Part shown: piece after piece, positions 51,223 through 61,139 of the stretch
Position numbering within the stretch: the first letter of the stretch is position 1
Layout: each line of letters starts with the position of its first letter
Source of the DNA: Streptomyces diastatochromogenes
GTDB lineage: Bacteria > Actinomycetota > Actinomycetes > Streptomycetales > Streptomycetaceae
Direction of reading: 5' to 3'
DNA length: 64,000 nucleotides
Assembly (NCBI RefSeq): GCF_002242805.1
Contig: NZ_MCGQ01000013.1
Location: forward strand, 130,540 to 194,539
Made by a program: the position numbers and the translations under genes
Notes under the pieces: generated by a model
The model's database searches: none
Told to the model about the DNA's origin: nothing
What the model saw: the letters and a program-made list of their open reading frames with translations, nothing else

Positions 51223-51494
51223 GCGTGACCGTTCGCATCCCCACCATCCTGCGCACCTACACCGGGGGCCAGGCCGAGGTCGCCGCTGAGGGGGCGACCC
51301 TCGCCGAGGTCATCGGGGACCTGGAGAAGAACCACACGGGCATCGCGGCCCGCGTTCTCGACGACCAGGGCAAGCTGCGCCGTTTCGTCAACGTGTACGT
51401 CAATGACGACGACGTCCGCTTCGAGCAGGGTCTGGAGACCGCGACCCCGGACGGTGCCGGTGTCTCCATCATTCCGGCCGTCGCCGGCGGCTGA
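51219..51494 (+). CDS. MoaD/ThiS-type sulfur-carrier protein (CysO-like)
   Basis: 91 residues. Ubiquitin-like fold ending in the C-terminal Gly-Gly (AVAGG) that is thiocarboxylated. In mycobacteria CysO-CysM makes cysteine from O-phosphoserine. Here it is directly coupled to thrC, an alternative pairing. No adjacent MoeB or CysM is seen. Confidence 0.88.
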   Translation: MSVTVRIPTILRTYTGGQAEVAAEGATLAEVIGDLEKNHTGIAARVLDDQGKLRRFVNVYVNDDDVRFEQGLETATPDGAGVSIIPAVAGG

Positions 51495-51507
51495 CCGAAT
51501 GACAGAT

Positions 51508-51524
51508 CATTACCGTCGGTAATG
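51508..51524. promoter_or_regulatory. 17-bp palindrome after the sulfur-carrier gene
   Basis: CATTACC-GTC-GGTAATG is a perfect inverted repeat, with a related GGTTACCG copy right after, between the sulfur-carrier stop and its terminator. Possible operator or mRNA 3' structure. Confidence 0.4.
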
Positions 51525-51544
51525 CCGGTTACCGATTGTTCATC

Positions 51545-51583
51545 GAATGGCCTCCTCCGTGAGAGAAGCGGAGGGGGCCATTC
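51545..51583 (+). terminator. Terminator of the thrC operon
   Basis: GAATGGCCTCCTCCG and its near complement CGGAGGGGGCCATTC form a stem with a nine-base loop 50 bases past the sulfur-carrier stop. Confidence 0.8.
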
Positions 51584-51798
51584 TGTGTGATTGAGCGCGG
51601 TACAGTTGGGGAACGCGTTCCGGACCTGCGGGTCGCAGGCCCCGGAATCATGCCCTACGCCCCGGCGAGAAACAGCCAAAGTGTGCTGGTTATATGCCGT
51701 TTTTGTGGCTTTTATAGGGCCCGACTTGCCCTGAATTCGGACGAATTCTCGGCAGATTCCGGACCGGACTCGTCCAGAATTCTCGTCCGATTGACCTG

Positions 51799-51826
51799 TT
51801 GCAGACGGCAGTTGGACAGATACATT
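51799..51826 (+). promoter_or_regulatory. Predicted promoter and leader of the cold-shock gene
   Basis: TTGCAG (51799-51804), a 16-base spacer and TACATT (51821-51826). Transcription would start near 51833, leaving a leader of about 105 bases, typical for cold-shock genes. Imperfect inverted repeats with GAATTC cores lie upstream at about 51731-51785. The wider gap 51495-51937 holds no other gene. Confidence 0.55.
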
Positions 51827-51937
51827 CAGCCGCGGTCGACGCGTTCCGGCGCACGCCCCCGACCAATGGGGGGTGAGGTCTGACCCGGGTCCGCGAAGTG
51901 TGGATCTGTGCAAGGGCCAGTAATAGGGGAGTTAGGC

Positions 51938-52144
51938 ATGGCTCAGGGCACCGTCAAGTGGTTCAACGCGGAGAAGGGGTACGGCTTCATCGCGGTCGAC
52001 GGTGGTGCGGATGTTTTCGTCCACTACAGCGCGATCCAGATGGACGGTTACCGCACCCTGGAAGAGGGACAGCGGGTCGACTTCGAGATCTCGCAGGGTC
52101 AGAAGGGCCCGCAGGCGGACATGGTCCGTCTGGCGACCAGCTGA
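51938..52144 (+). CDS. Cold-shock domain protein (CspA family)
   Basis: 68 residues. One OB-fold cold-shock domain with RNP1 KGYGFIA and RNP2 VFVHYSAI; binds single-stranded RNA/DNA as an RNA chaperone. Located before groEL2, as in other Streptomyces. Confidence 0.95.
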   Translation: MAQGTVKWFNAEKGYGFIAVDGGADVFVHYSAIQMDGYRTLEEGQRVDFEISQGQKGPQADMVRLATS

Positions 52145-52186
52145 AGCACGCGTCGACTGACAGCGACGTTCTTCTGTTCATCTTCG

Positions 52187-52223
52187 AAGGGCCCGTACCT
52201 CCTGGGGTACGGGCCCTTCGTCG
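52187..52223 (+). terminator. Terminator after the cold-shock gene
   Basis: A perfect stem starting GAAGGGCCCGTACC with a five-base CTCCT-type loop and its complement GGTACGGGCCCTTC, about 43 bases after the cold-shock stop. Confidence 0.85.
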
Positions 52224-52279
52224 TGCCCGCCGCTCCCTGTTCGCGCGCGGCTGAGGCCCCCTCCGGCATGCCCGAGGCG

Positions 52280-52306
52280 CTTGCACTCGGGGGTGCCGAG
52301 TGCTAA
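52280..52306. promoter_or_regulatory. CIRCE element 1 (HrcA operator)
   Basis: CTTGCACTC-N9-GAGTGCTAA, 16 of 18 arm bases matching the CIRCE consensus TTAGCACTC-N9-GAGTGCTAA. TTGCAC at its left edge can act as the -35 of the groEL2 promoter. Confidence 0.85.
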
Positions 52307-52315
52307 TCATTGGCG

Positions 52316-52342
52316 TTAGCACTCTGAAGGTGAGAGTGACAA
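52316..52342. promoter_or_regulatory. CIRCE element 2 (HrcA operator)
   Basis: TTAGCACTC-N9-GAGTGACAA, perfect left arm and 7 of 9 right-arm matches. It begins nine bases after CIRCE 1 ends, so HrcA can occupy both. Confidence 0.85.
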
Positions 52343-52468
52343 AGAAGGACCGGGTCGGTGAGGCCCGCAGGCCAGGTGGGGCAAGGAACCACAGGTCGGC
52401 GAGCCGTCCGTCGCGGGCGCGGGCGCGGTCCGAAGGAATCACCCCCAGTCCTGGAGGGACCACTTCAC

Positions 52469-54091
<1,623 letters not shown>

Positions 54092-54123
54092 TCGACCTGA
54101 CGGTTGATCGCCTGTCCTTCGGA

Positions 54124-54168
54124 CCGAGGGCGGTGCTTCCAGCTTCTGGCTGGGGGTGCCGCCCTCGG
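54124..54168 (+). terminator. Terminator of groEL2
   Basis: CCGAGGGCGG/CCGCCCTCGG outer stem with an inner CCAGC/GCTGG stem, 33 bases past the groEL2 stop and before the convergent Uma2 gene. Confidence 0.75.
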
Positions 54169-54181
54169 GCGTTTGTTGAGG

Positions 54182-54862
54182 TCAGTCGGCGTAGTCCTTG
54201 AGTTCCTCGGTGTCCAGGGTGATGATCACCGGCGGTGGGAGTTCGACGGTGGCGCCCCAGGCATAGGACGGGGACTGCTGGTAGCGGCCGTCCTTGGGGT
54301 CGCTGTACACGGTGATGGCGTTGTTGTCGCGGTCGATGAGGAGGTAGACCGGGATGTCGGCTTCTGCGTAGCCGACGGGCTTGTCGATGCGGTCGCGCTT
54401 GTCCGTGTCGCGGTCACGGGAGGTGATCTCCACGGCCATGAGGGCGCCGTCGGTGTCGGACCAGTTGCCGTGGCCCCTGAAGTGGCCTACGGGTGCGAGG
54501 AAACCGTCCGTGATGGCGCGGCCCTTGCGGTAGGCCTCGGCCTTGACGCCCCTCTCGGGCATGAGGTTCAGCTCGGGGCGCTGCTGCATGCACTGACGTA
54601 GCAGCCACATGAAGATCTCGCCGTGGTTGCCATCCGGCATGGCCTTTACGACTACCTTTCCGTTGATGTACTCAAGCCGCACGGTTTCGGGTGCGGCCTC
54701 GGCCAGCTCCTCGAACTCCTCGACATCGAGCGGGCCGTGCCGGATACACAGCCTTCCGCCGAGGAACTCCAGACGGTTCCGCAGCTCCCTCGGAGCCCTG
54801 CGGACGAGTTCCTCGAAGTCCTCGACGGACATCTGCGGGCGTTCTTCGGTGTCAGGGGTCAT
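54182..54862 (-). CDS. Uma2-family (DUF820) PD-(D/E)XK nuclease-like protein
   Basis: 226 residues from ATG 54862. The restriction-endonuclease fold has the D..EIT acid positions in WSDTDGALMAVEITSRD. The N-terminal 80 residues contain two tandem copies of an EDFEEL..APxxxRLEFLGG motif (see findings). Uma2 proteins are abundant in Streptomyces and cyanobacteria, often near mobile elements; true function is unsettled. Confidence 0.85.
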   Translation of the reverse strand: MTPDTEERPQMSVEDFEELVRRAPRELRNRLEFLGGRLCIRHGPLDVEEFEELAEAAPETVRLEYINGKVVVKAMPDGNHGEIFMWLLRQCMQQRPELNLMPERGVKAEAYRKGRAITDGFLAPVGHFRGHGNWSDTDGALMAVEITSRDRDTDKRDRIDKPVGYAEADIPVYLLIDRDNNAITVYSDPKDGRYQQSPSYAWGATVELPPPVIITLDTEELKDYAD

Positions 54863-54921
54863 GGCGTCGCCTCCTCCCCTCCATCGTGCCCCTGAGTGGT
54901 CTTGTCGGACCGTGGAAGCCG

Positions 54922-55806
54922 TCATACGGGTGCCCTTTCTCGTCGTTTGAGGGACATCGCAGCGCGGATCTCGGCAGCGTGGACTTGGACCGCTGAAGCG
55001 GGCAGGGGCGCGTTGGAGTGCGTCGGCGCGCGTTCGCCTCGGCAGCCGCCGCACACGCCCCCCGGCAGTGCTTCCGGGCACCCCGGTACTCCGCACTCCG
55101 CGCACTCCAGGACTCGGCGGGGTGGGCGTGGGGCGGGCGGTTCCGGCGGGAGTTTGTCGGTCAACCGGCGACGGAGCAGGGCCGCCGGGCTATGAACGGG
55201 CGTCGGCAGGCCTGCGGTCAGCGCGGCCAGGAGCGTCTCTTCGGTGGCCCCGCGCGCGAACCACTCCTCCACCAGCGGGGCGAGAGCCGCGCAGTCGGCG
55301 GCGGAGAGGGACAGGGCCGGGGCCGTACGACCCAGGGCGGCGAGCAGGATGTGGGCGCGGGAGCGGGTGGGGCGGGCGCGTTCGTCCGGTGGCTGCTCCG
55401 GTTCCGGTACGTCGCCGCGTGTGAACGCTGCCCACCAGGTGTCGTTACGTGCCGTACGGGACCACCACGATCGGGTGATCCAGCGGGAGCCGCCGCCTTC
55501 TGTCTCCAGCCGCTCCCTTCCTCGCCGTAAGTGCCCTGCCGCCTGGAGTCGGTTGAGGGCCGTGCCCAGCGCGCACTGGCCGTACGGGAGCGTCTTGGCC
55601 AGCGTCTTCACGGAGATGTCGGCGCCGGCGGGAAGGCGGTCGATGTACGCGGCGATGGCGGCTTCACGGGGAGGTAAGTGTGCGAAGTCGTGGTTGGTAC
55701 GGGGGAGTTGGTCCGGCGTGGAGCGCTTGCCGTAGCCCGGATTGGCCATCGGGTGCGGGGAGGCGTGCGCGGGCAGGAGGGCAGCACTAAGCTTGGCGTC
55801 AGCCAC
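54922..55806 (-). CDS. Helix-turn-helix (MarR-like) transcription regulator with C-terminal Cys cluster
   Basis: 294 residues from GTG 55806. The conserved N-terminal PREAAIAAYIDRLPAGADISVKTLAKTLPYGQCALGTALNRLQAAGHL region is a winged HTH. The C-terminus has a CAECGVPGC..CGGC cluster that may bind zinc. A hairpin (55838-55873) lies in its leader. The family is widespread in Streptomyces accessory DNA; targets unknown. Confidence 0.8.
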   Translation of the reverse strand: MADAKLSAALLPAHASPHPMANPGYGKRSTPDQLPRTNHDFAHLPPREAAIAAYIDRLPAGADISVKTLAKTLPYGQCALGTALNRLQAAGHLRRGRERLETEGGGSRWITRSWWSRTARNDTWWAAFTRGDVPEPEQPPDERARPTRSRAHILLAALGRTAPALSLSAADCAALAPLVEEWFARGATEETLLAALTAGLPTPVHSPAALLRRRLTDKLPPEPPAPRPPRRVLECAECGVPGCPEALPGGVCGGCRGERAPTHSNAPLPASAVQVHAAEIRAAMSLKRRERAPV

Positions 55807-55837
55807 GGGATCGGGTCCTGTCCGGTCTCGTTGGTCA

Positions 55838-55873
55838 AGCCCCCGCAGGTGTTGGTAGCACCTGACGGGGGCT
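55838..55873 (-). promoter_or_regulatory. Conserved leader hairpin of the HTH gene
   Basis: AGCCCCCG-CAGGTG and CACCTG-CGGGGGCT pair in a 14-bp stem with a seven-base loop, one A bulged. I recall this CAGGTGCTACCAACACCTG element upstream of the same HTH family in other Streptomyces. It may be an attenuator or an operator. Confidence 0.6.
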
Positions 55874-56013
55874 GTTCGTTATGCGGGCACGCTAGAGGAT
55901 CGTCACCGTGTGTGGCAAGCCGAATGCGTCGGGTCAACTCGCCGGGTGGGAGGGTGGGTTGAGGCCCTCCACCCGTTCCTTGAAAAGAGGGCTCGGGGCT
56001 CGACGCCCGAGGC

Positions 56014-56226
56014 TCAAGCGCCGAGACTCCTGAGGTTTTCGACGAACGCCGACCAGGCCTCCGCCCGGAACACGAGCTTCGGGGCGTGGGGGGTCTTGGA
56101 GTCGCGGACGGGGACGAGGGTGGGGTGGCCGTCGGCTACTTCGAGGCAGTCGCCGCCGTCGCCGCCGCTGTAGCTGGACTTGAACCAGACGGCCCCGTCC
56201 AGATCGCACTCAGGCATGGTCCTCAT
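56014..56226 (-). CDS. DUF397 protein (WhiJ-pair partner)
   Basis: 70 residues from ATG 56226, preceded by AGGA at eight bases. A DUF397 domain (VWFKSSYSGGDGGDCLEVAD..VPVRDSKTP). Its start overlaps the stop of the upstream XRE regulator by 17 bases (coupled). Such pairs with DUF5753-type XRE regulators (WhiJ/SCO4543 group) act in Streptomyces development. Confidence 0.93.
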   Translation of the reverse strand: MRTMPECDLDGAVWFKSSYSGGDGGDCLEVADGHPTLVPVRDSKTPHAPKLVFRAEAWSAFVENLRSLGA

Positions 56227-57049
56227 GTGCGTAATCCTGCGCCATCGTCTCGATGAGGACCAGGGAGTTCTGCGGCGAGAGTGCGCAGGCCGTGAGAAGT
56301 TCATAGGTGAACCGCTGGTGCCTGGTGATGGCCGGGTCGTCCTCCAGCCTTCCGGTGCCGACCCCTTCGAAGTACACCAGCGGAGGGGCGTCCTCGAAGT
56401 CCATCAGTTTGATCGCGCCCTGCATCGCCGCGTGCGCCCCCGCGCCGAACGGCAGCACCTGAACGATGGCGCGGCCTCTGCGCGACAAGTCGGCGATGTG
56501 GCGCAGAGCCTCCGCCATCACCTTGGGTCCGCCCGTCACCCGGCGTAACGCGGCCTCGTCAATGACCGCCCACAACAAAGGTTCTGTTGGGTTGTCGAGG
56601 ATGCGGGCGCGCTCTATCCGGGCGGTCACCAGCTTGTCGATGTCCTCCTCGGGTGCCGTCGGCTGGTACGCCCGGCATACCGCTCGTGCGTAGGCGGACG
56701 TCTGGAGCAGCCCCGGAATGAGCAGCGGCGCGTACTGCCTGATCGCCGTAGTCACCGCCTCCGCCTCGGCGGCCTCCGCAAAGTGCTCCGGATACTTCGA
56801 CTTGGCCACTGCCGCGCAGTTCCGCTGGAAGAAATCCTCCGTCCCCAGGACTTCATCCAGCATCCGTGCATACTCCACCTGCATCCGCCGAGTCCCCGCC
56901 TCCAACTGCCCGATGAACGACCCGCTCACGAACAGCCGTTGGCCCAGTTCCTCCTGGCTTAGCCCGGCCTTCTCGCGCGCGTGGCGTAACTCCGCTCCCA
57001 GCAGAGCGCGCGGCGATGAAGACGGGTCGAGGTCCTTCGGTCCTGCCAT
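56210..57049 (-). CDS. XRE-family WhiJ-like regulator (HTH + DUF5753)
   Basis: 279 residues from ATG 57049 (ribosome-binding site GGGAGTT). N-terminal HTH (LGAELRHAREKAGLSQEELGQRLFVSGSFIGQLEAG, about 16-50) and a C-terminal DUF5753 ligand-binding domain (ending PQNSLVLIETMA). It likely antagonises or senses its DUF397 partner. Divergent from two small genes. Confidence 0.93.
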   Translation of the reverse strand: MAGPKDLDPSSSPRALLGAELRHAREKAGLSQEELGQRLFVSGSFIGQLEAGTRRMQVEYARMLDEVLGTEDFFQRNCAAVAKSKYPEHFAEAAEAEAVTTAIRQYAPLLIPGLLQTSAYARAVCRAYQPTAPEEDIDKLVTARIERARILDNPTEPLLWAVIDEAALRRVTGGPKVMAEALRHIADLSRRGRAIVQVLPFGAGAHAAMQGAIKLMDFEDAPPLVYFEGVGTGRLEDDPAITRHQRFTYELLTACALSPQNSLVLIETMAQDYAHEDHA

Positions 57050-57162
57050 GCGCAACTCCCTGTCACACACGTGGGGTTGTTGGGGCGCCGTATCTGGCCA
57101 GGCTAGCGACGCTGTGACCACGCTGTGTGGTGAACCCGAACACTCACCGTGGAGGCGCAGAC

Positions 57163-57396
57163 ATGACGGAGATGACGGAGAGCCACCGGCCGGCCCGGAC
57201 GGCCGAGGAGGCCGTGGAACAACTGCGTGTGGCTCTGCACGATGTCGGCATCGTCCTGCCGTCGCTCGGCATCGACCCGGTGACAGGCGCGTCCGGCCAC
57301 CCGTACGCCCTGGTCAGCCTGGGCCGCTGCAACCTGGGCGTGGCGTCGCGGCTGGCGGCTGCCCTGCGCACGGCGGCCAGTGGCGGTGGGGCATGA
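57163..57396 (+). CDS. Small protein of WhiJ-like cassette
   Basis: 77 residues from ATG 57163. Helical, containing a repeated ALG/ALRT pattern. Not recognised. Overlaps the next gene by ATGA. Divergent from the XRE regulator, as in similar cassettes. Confidence 0.7.
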   Translation: MTEMTESHRPARTAEEAVEQLRVALHDVGIVLPSLGIDPVTGASGHPYALVSLGRCNLGVASRLAAALRTAASGGGA

Positions 57397-57626
57397 CGGG
57401 CGGCGGGCCCGCGGTCGGCTCGTACGCTGTCGACGCGCGGAACGGCCGGCTCGGCGAGGTGATGGGGCGCGTGGGCGGCTACGTGCAGCTGCGGCCCGTG
57501 GGTGGCGGGTGTGAGTGGGACTGTCCACCGGAGGCTGCCGGACCCGCGTCGCCCGGCGATGTGCTGCGGGAACGGGTGCGGCGGCTGAACCGGGAGACCC
57601 GGCTTCGTGTGCCCGGGATCACATGA
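57393..57626 (+). CDS. Small protein, second gene of WhiJ-like cassette
   Basis: 77 residues from ATG 57393 (ATGA overlap with the previous stop). Contains GSYAVDARNGRLGEVMGRVGGYVQLRPVGGG, a small beta-rich PRC-barrel-like pattern, ending in a basic helix. Function unknown. In its frame a longer open frame runs upstream antisense to the XRE gene, but coupling supports this start. Confidence 0.75.
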   Translation: MTGGGPAVGSYAVDARNGRLGEVMGRVGGYVQLRPVGGGCEWDCPPEAAGPASPGDVLRERVRRLNRETRLRVPGIT

Positions 57627-57741
57627 AGACCTCACCGGGTGCGGAATGTGGGGTACCGCATAGGCGATTACTTAAGAAGCTGCAACAATGCGTGCACACA
57701 TACCAGTCGGTTAGCAGAGTCACTCACGAGGAGCCCCCCAC

Positions 57742-58866
57742 GTGACCGTCACGCCCCCCGCCTCCCGCGCGGCCCAGATACTGTCCCGCCCCATCAGCCT
57801 CAACGGCCTCACCGTCCCCAACCGGATCGTGATGGCGCCGATGACCAGGATGTTCTCCCCGGGCGGCGTCCCGGGCGAGGACGTGCTGTCGTACTACGCG
57901 CGCCGTGCCGCCGCCGGTGTCGGGCTCATCGTCACCGAGGGGACGTACGTCGGGCACGAGTCGGCGGGGCAGAGCGACCGTGTGCCCCGGTTCCACGGGG
58001 AGGAGCAGCTGGCCGGCTGGGCGAAGGTCGCCGAGGCGGTGCACGCGGCGGGGGGCACGATCGTGCCGCAGCTGTGGCACATCGGCATGGTCCGGAAGCA
58101 GGGCGACGCCCCCTACCCGGACGCTCCCGCTGTCGGGCCGTCCGGGCTGGTCACCGAGGGTGCCGAGCGGACCGGCAAGGCCATGACCCAGCAGGACCTG
58201 GACGACGTCGTCGCCGCGTACGCCGAGGCGGCGGCCGATGCCGAGCGCATCGGCTTCGACGGCGTGGAGATCCACGGCGCCCACGGTTACCTTCTCGACC
58301 AGTTCCTGTGGGCCGGCACGAACCGCCGTACCGACGCCTACGGCGGCGACCCGGTGGCCCGTACCAAGTTCTCGGCGGAGATCGTCGCGGCGGTCCGCGA
58401 GGCCGTCTCCCCCGACTTCCCGATTCTCTTCCGCTACTCGCAGTGGAAGCAGCAGGACTACGGCGCCCGTCTCGCCGAGACCCCCGAGGAGCTGGAGGCG
58501 ATCCTCACCCCGCTGGCCGCCGCCGGCGTCGACGTCTTCCACGCCTCCACCCGCCGCTACTGGCTGCCCGAGTTCGACGGCTCGGACCTGAACCTCGCGG
58601 GCTGGACGAAGAAGATCACCGGCAAGCAGGTCATCAGCGTCGGCTCGGTCGGCCTCGACGGCGACTTCATCAACGCCTTCCAGGGCGAGGGCTCCCCGGT
58701 CAAGGGCATCGACAACCTCCTGGACCGCCTGGAGGCCGACGAGTTCGACATGGTCGCCGTCGGCCGCGCGCTGCTCCAGGACCCGGAGTGGGCGGCGAAG
58801 GTGCTCGCGGACCGCTTCGACGAGCTGAAGCCCTACGACGCGGCCGCGCTGCAGACGCTGAGCTGA
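57742..58866 (+). CDS. NADH:flavin oxidoreductase, old yellow enzyme family
   Basis: 374 residues, start GTG 57742 with GAGGAG. TIM-barrel OYE: N-terminal LTVPNRIVMAPMTRMF, active-site VPQLWHIG, GFDGVEIHGAHGYLLDQFL (His-His substrate motif) and C-terminal FMN-phosphate loop. Reduces activated alkenes or nitro compounds using NADPH-like donors and FMN. Confidence 0.93.
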   Translation: MTVTPPASRAAQILSRPISLNGLTVPNRIVMAPMTRMFSPGGVPGEDVLSYYARRAAAGVGLIVTEGTYVGHESAGQSDRVPRFHGEEQLAGWAKVAEAVHAAGGTIVPQLWHIGMVRKQGDAPYPDAPAVGPSGLVTEGAERTGKAMTQQDLDDVVAAYAEAAADAERIGFDGVEIHGAHGYLLDQFLWAGTNRRTDAYGGDPVARTKFSAEIVAAVREAVSPDFPILFRYSQWKQQDYGARLAETPEELEAILTPLAAAGVDVFHASTRRYWLPEFDGSDLNLAGWTKKITGKQVISVGSVGLDGDFINAFQGEGSPVKGIDNLLDRLEADEFDMVAVGRALLQDPEWAAKVLADRFDELKPYDAAALQTLS

Positions 58867-58935
58867 AGTGGCTGAGCCGGCCGGGCACTTGTGATCGTTC
58901 CCGTCCGTTCCCCTGATGACCAGTGAGGAGCGAGC

Positions 58936-60489
58936 ATGACGACGAGCGAGTCCGGGGCCCGGGCGGCGGAGACCGCCGGACCCGTGGTGCGCACCGCCTC
59001 CGGAGCGGTGCGCGGCCGCCACGAGGACGGTCTGGCGGTCTTCCGCGGCATCCCCTTCGCCGAACCCCCGGTCGGCGAGGCCAGGTTCCAGGCCCCGCGC
59101 CCGGCCCGGCCCTGGGACGGCACCCGGGAGGCGTACGCGTTCGGGCCCCCTCCTCCCCAGGAGGCGGGCCTGCTGGGCCGTACGGGCGAGGCGACCGGCC
59201 CCACGGGCGACGACTGGCTGACGGTGAACGTGTGGACGCCCGACGCGGACCCGTCCGCCGCCCGCGCGGTCATGGTGTGGATCTACGGCGGCGCCTACAA
59301 GGCCGGCCACTCCGGCCAGCCCGGCTACGACGCACAGCGCATCGCCCGGGACGGTGACGTCGTCGTGGTCACCTTCAACTACCGGGTGGGCATAGAAGGG
59401 TTCACCCTGCTGGAGGGCGCGCCGGCCAACCGGGGCCTGCTGGACCAGGTGGCCGCCCTGGAGTGGGTGCAGGAGAACATCGGGGCGTTCGGCGGCGACC
59501 CCGGCCAGGTCACCGTCTTCGGCGAGTCGGCCGGAGCGGGGTCGGTGGCCTCGCTGCTGGCGATGCCGAGGGCCCGCGGCCTGTTCCGGCGGGCGGTGGC
59601 ACAGAGCGTGCCGGGCACGTACTTCTCCGCCGAGCTGGCGCGCGACATGGCCGAGGCGCTCGCGGCGGAGGCGGGCAGACGGCCCACGGCGGCGGATCTG
59701 GCCGCGGTGGACCCCCGCCGGCTGCCGGACGCGGGGCAGGCGTTGAGCGCCAAGATGCTCCAGTACGCGGACCGGTGGGGCCAGGCGGCCCCGACGGTCA
59801 CGCCCTTCTCCCCGGTCGTGGACGGCGATGTCCTGCCCACCACCCCCTGGCAGGCCCTGGCGGCGGGCGCGGCCAGGGACGTGGACCTGCTGACCGGCCA
59901 CAACCGTGACGAGTACCGCCTGTTCCTGGTCCTGGGCGCCATGCTCGGCAAGATCACGGAGGACCGGGCGACGGCGACCCTGCGCCTGCTGGCCCCGGGC
60001 GGCGAGGCGGGCGAGCGGGCCTACCGGGCGGCCTTCCCGGACGCGTCCGCCTCCGAGCTGTACGAACGGGTCCAGACGGACTGGCTGTTCGCGATACCGA
60101 CCCTGCACCTCGCCCAGGCCCAGCTGGCGGGCGGCGGCCGGGCCCACGTCTACGAACTCACCTGGGAGGCGCCCGGCAACGGCGGCGCCCTGGGCGCCTG
60201 CCACGCCCTGGACATCGCCCTGCTGTTCGGCACCTTCCGCGCCGACCTCGGGAATCTCCTGTTCGCCAGGGGTGACATACCCGCCGAGGCGGAGGAGCTG
60301 TCCGCCCGCTTCCGCCGCGCGTGGACGTCGTTCGCCCGCACGGGAGACCCGGGCTGGCCGGCGTACGACACCGAGGCCCGCCTGGTGCAGGTCCTGGACG
60401 CGGAGCCGAAGGTCACGGCCTACCCGGAGGAGCGCAGCAGGCTCCTGTGGGAGGGGTACGACTTCCCGCCCCTGCCCCTTCTCGGCTAG
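58936..60489 (+). CDS. Type B carboxylesterase
   Basis: 517 residues, start ATG with GAGGAG. Alpha/beta hydrolase with oxyanion WIYGGAYKAG, nucleophile Ser198 in GESAGAGS, the acid in GHNRDEYRLF and His in GACHALDIALLFGTF. No signal peptide. Hydrolyses ester bonds of small molecules. Its stop shares CTAG with the convergent next gene. Confidence 0.92.
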   Translation: MTTSESGARAAETAGPVVRTASGAVRGRHEDGLAVFRGIPFAEPPVGEARFQAPRPARPWDGTREAYAFGPPPPQEAGLLGRTGEATGPTGDDWLTVNVWTPDADPSAARAVMVWIYGGAYKAGHSGQPGYDAQRIARDGDVVVVTFNYRVGIEGFTLLEGAPANRGLLDQVAALEWVQENIGAFGGDPGQVTVFGESAGAGSVASLLAMPRARGLFRRAVAQSVPGTYFSAELARDMAEALAAEAGRRPTAADLAAVDPRRLPDAGQALSAKMLQYADRWGQAAPTVTPFSPVVDGDVLPTTPWQALAAGAARDVDLLTGHNRDEYRLFLVLGAMLGKITEDRATATLRLLAPGGEAGERAYRAAFPDASASELYERVQTDWLFAIPTLHLAQAQLAGGGRAHVYELTWEAPGNGGALGACHALDIALLFGTFRADLGNLLFARGDIPAEAEELSARFRRAWTSFARTGDPGWPAYDTEARLVQVLDAEPKVTAYPEERSRLLWEGYDFPPLPLLG

Positions 60490-61058
60490 AGGTTGCCCAA
60501 GGGCTCGATGTCGACCTGTACCGGCGTCCCCCAGATCCGGAGCACCTCGTAGTCGGTGAACTCGTGCACGAGCCGGTACGCCATGGCGGGCCGGGATCCG
60601 CGTCGCTGGGCGGCCAGATACGCCTCGGCCTCGTGCCGGTCCCGCCGGGGCGTCCCGCACAGCTCCCACTCGCGCCCGTTCCACGCCTCCGGCAGCCATC
60701 GCTGCTGGGGCTGGGGGCGGTCGGCGCGGACGCCGTAACGGGAGGGGGCCTTGGCGGCGGCCTCGGCCGACTGCGGCCTGCCGCTCTGGTACTCCGACCG
60801 CCGGGCGGCCCGGCGCCGGGTCTCGCAGAGCAGACAGAGATCGGGGGCGCTCTCGTCGACGGGCCCGTGCGGATGCTCGGGGCAGCGGGTGGTGGGCGCG
60901 CCGGTGCCGACGGTCTCGTCCAGCAGGTCGAGGGCCCGTCGCAGATCGGCCTTGACCTCGTGCAGCCGGGCGTCCGGGGTGTCGGGGTTGAGCGCTTCCC
61001 CGTGCTCCCCGAGCAGCCGCAGGGCCCGGCCTAGGGCGGTGAGCTGGGCGTGGTTCAT
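60486..61058 (-). CDS. Conserved hypothetical protein
   Basis: 190 residues from ATG 61058. Helical N-terminus with repeated Leu (1-50), one CPEHPHG..CLLCETRRR Cys/His segment that may bind zinc, and a basic C-terminal half. Not recognised. Convergent with the esterase, sharing the stop-codon CTAG. Confidence 0.75.
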   Translation of the reverse strand: MNHAQLTALGRALRLLGEHGEALNPDTPDARLHEVKADLRRALDLLDETVGTGAPTTRCPEHPHGPVDESAPDLCLLCETRRRAARRSEYQSGRPQSAEAAAKAPSRYGVRADRPQPQQRWLPEAWNGREWELCGTPRRDRHEAEAYLAAQRRGSRPAMAYRLVHEFTDYEVLRIWGTPVQVDIEPLGNL

Positions 61059-61139
61059 GGTGTCGACGGTAGCGCGGTTGCCTCCGGCCGGTGGGTGGGC
61101 GCCCGGCCTTCGGCGCTGTTGCTGGTTTTGACTGGGTCC

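Noticed and set aside
57724..60699. 991-residue reverse frame
   Set aside because: Runs antisense to the old yellow enzyme and carboxylesterase genes, both of which have intact catalytic motifs.
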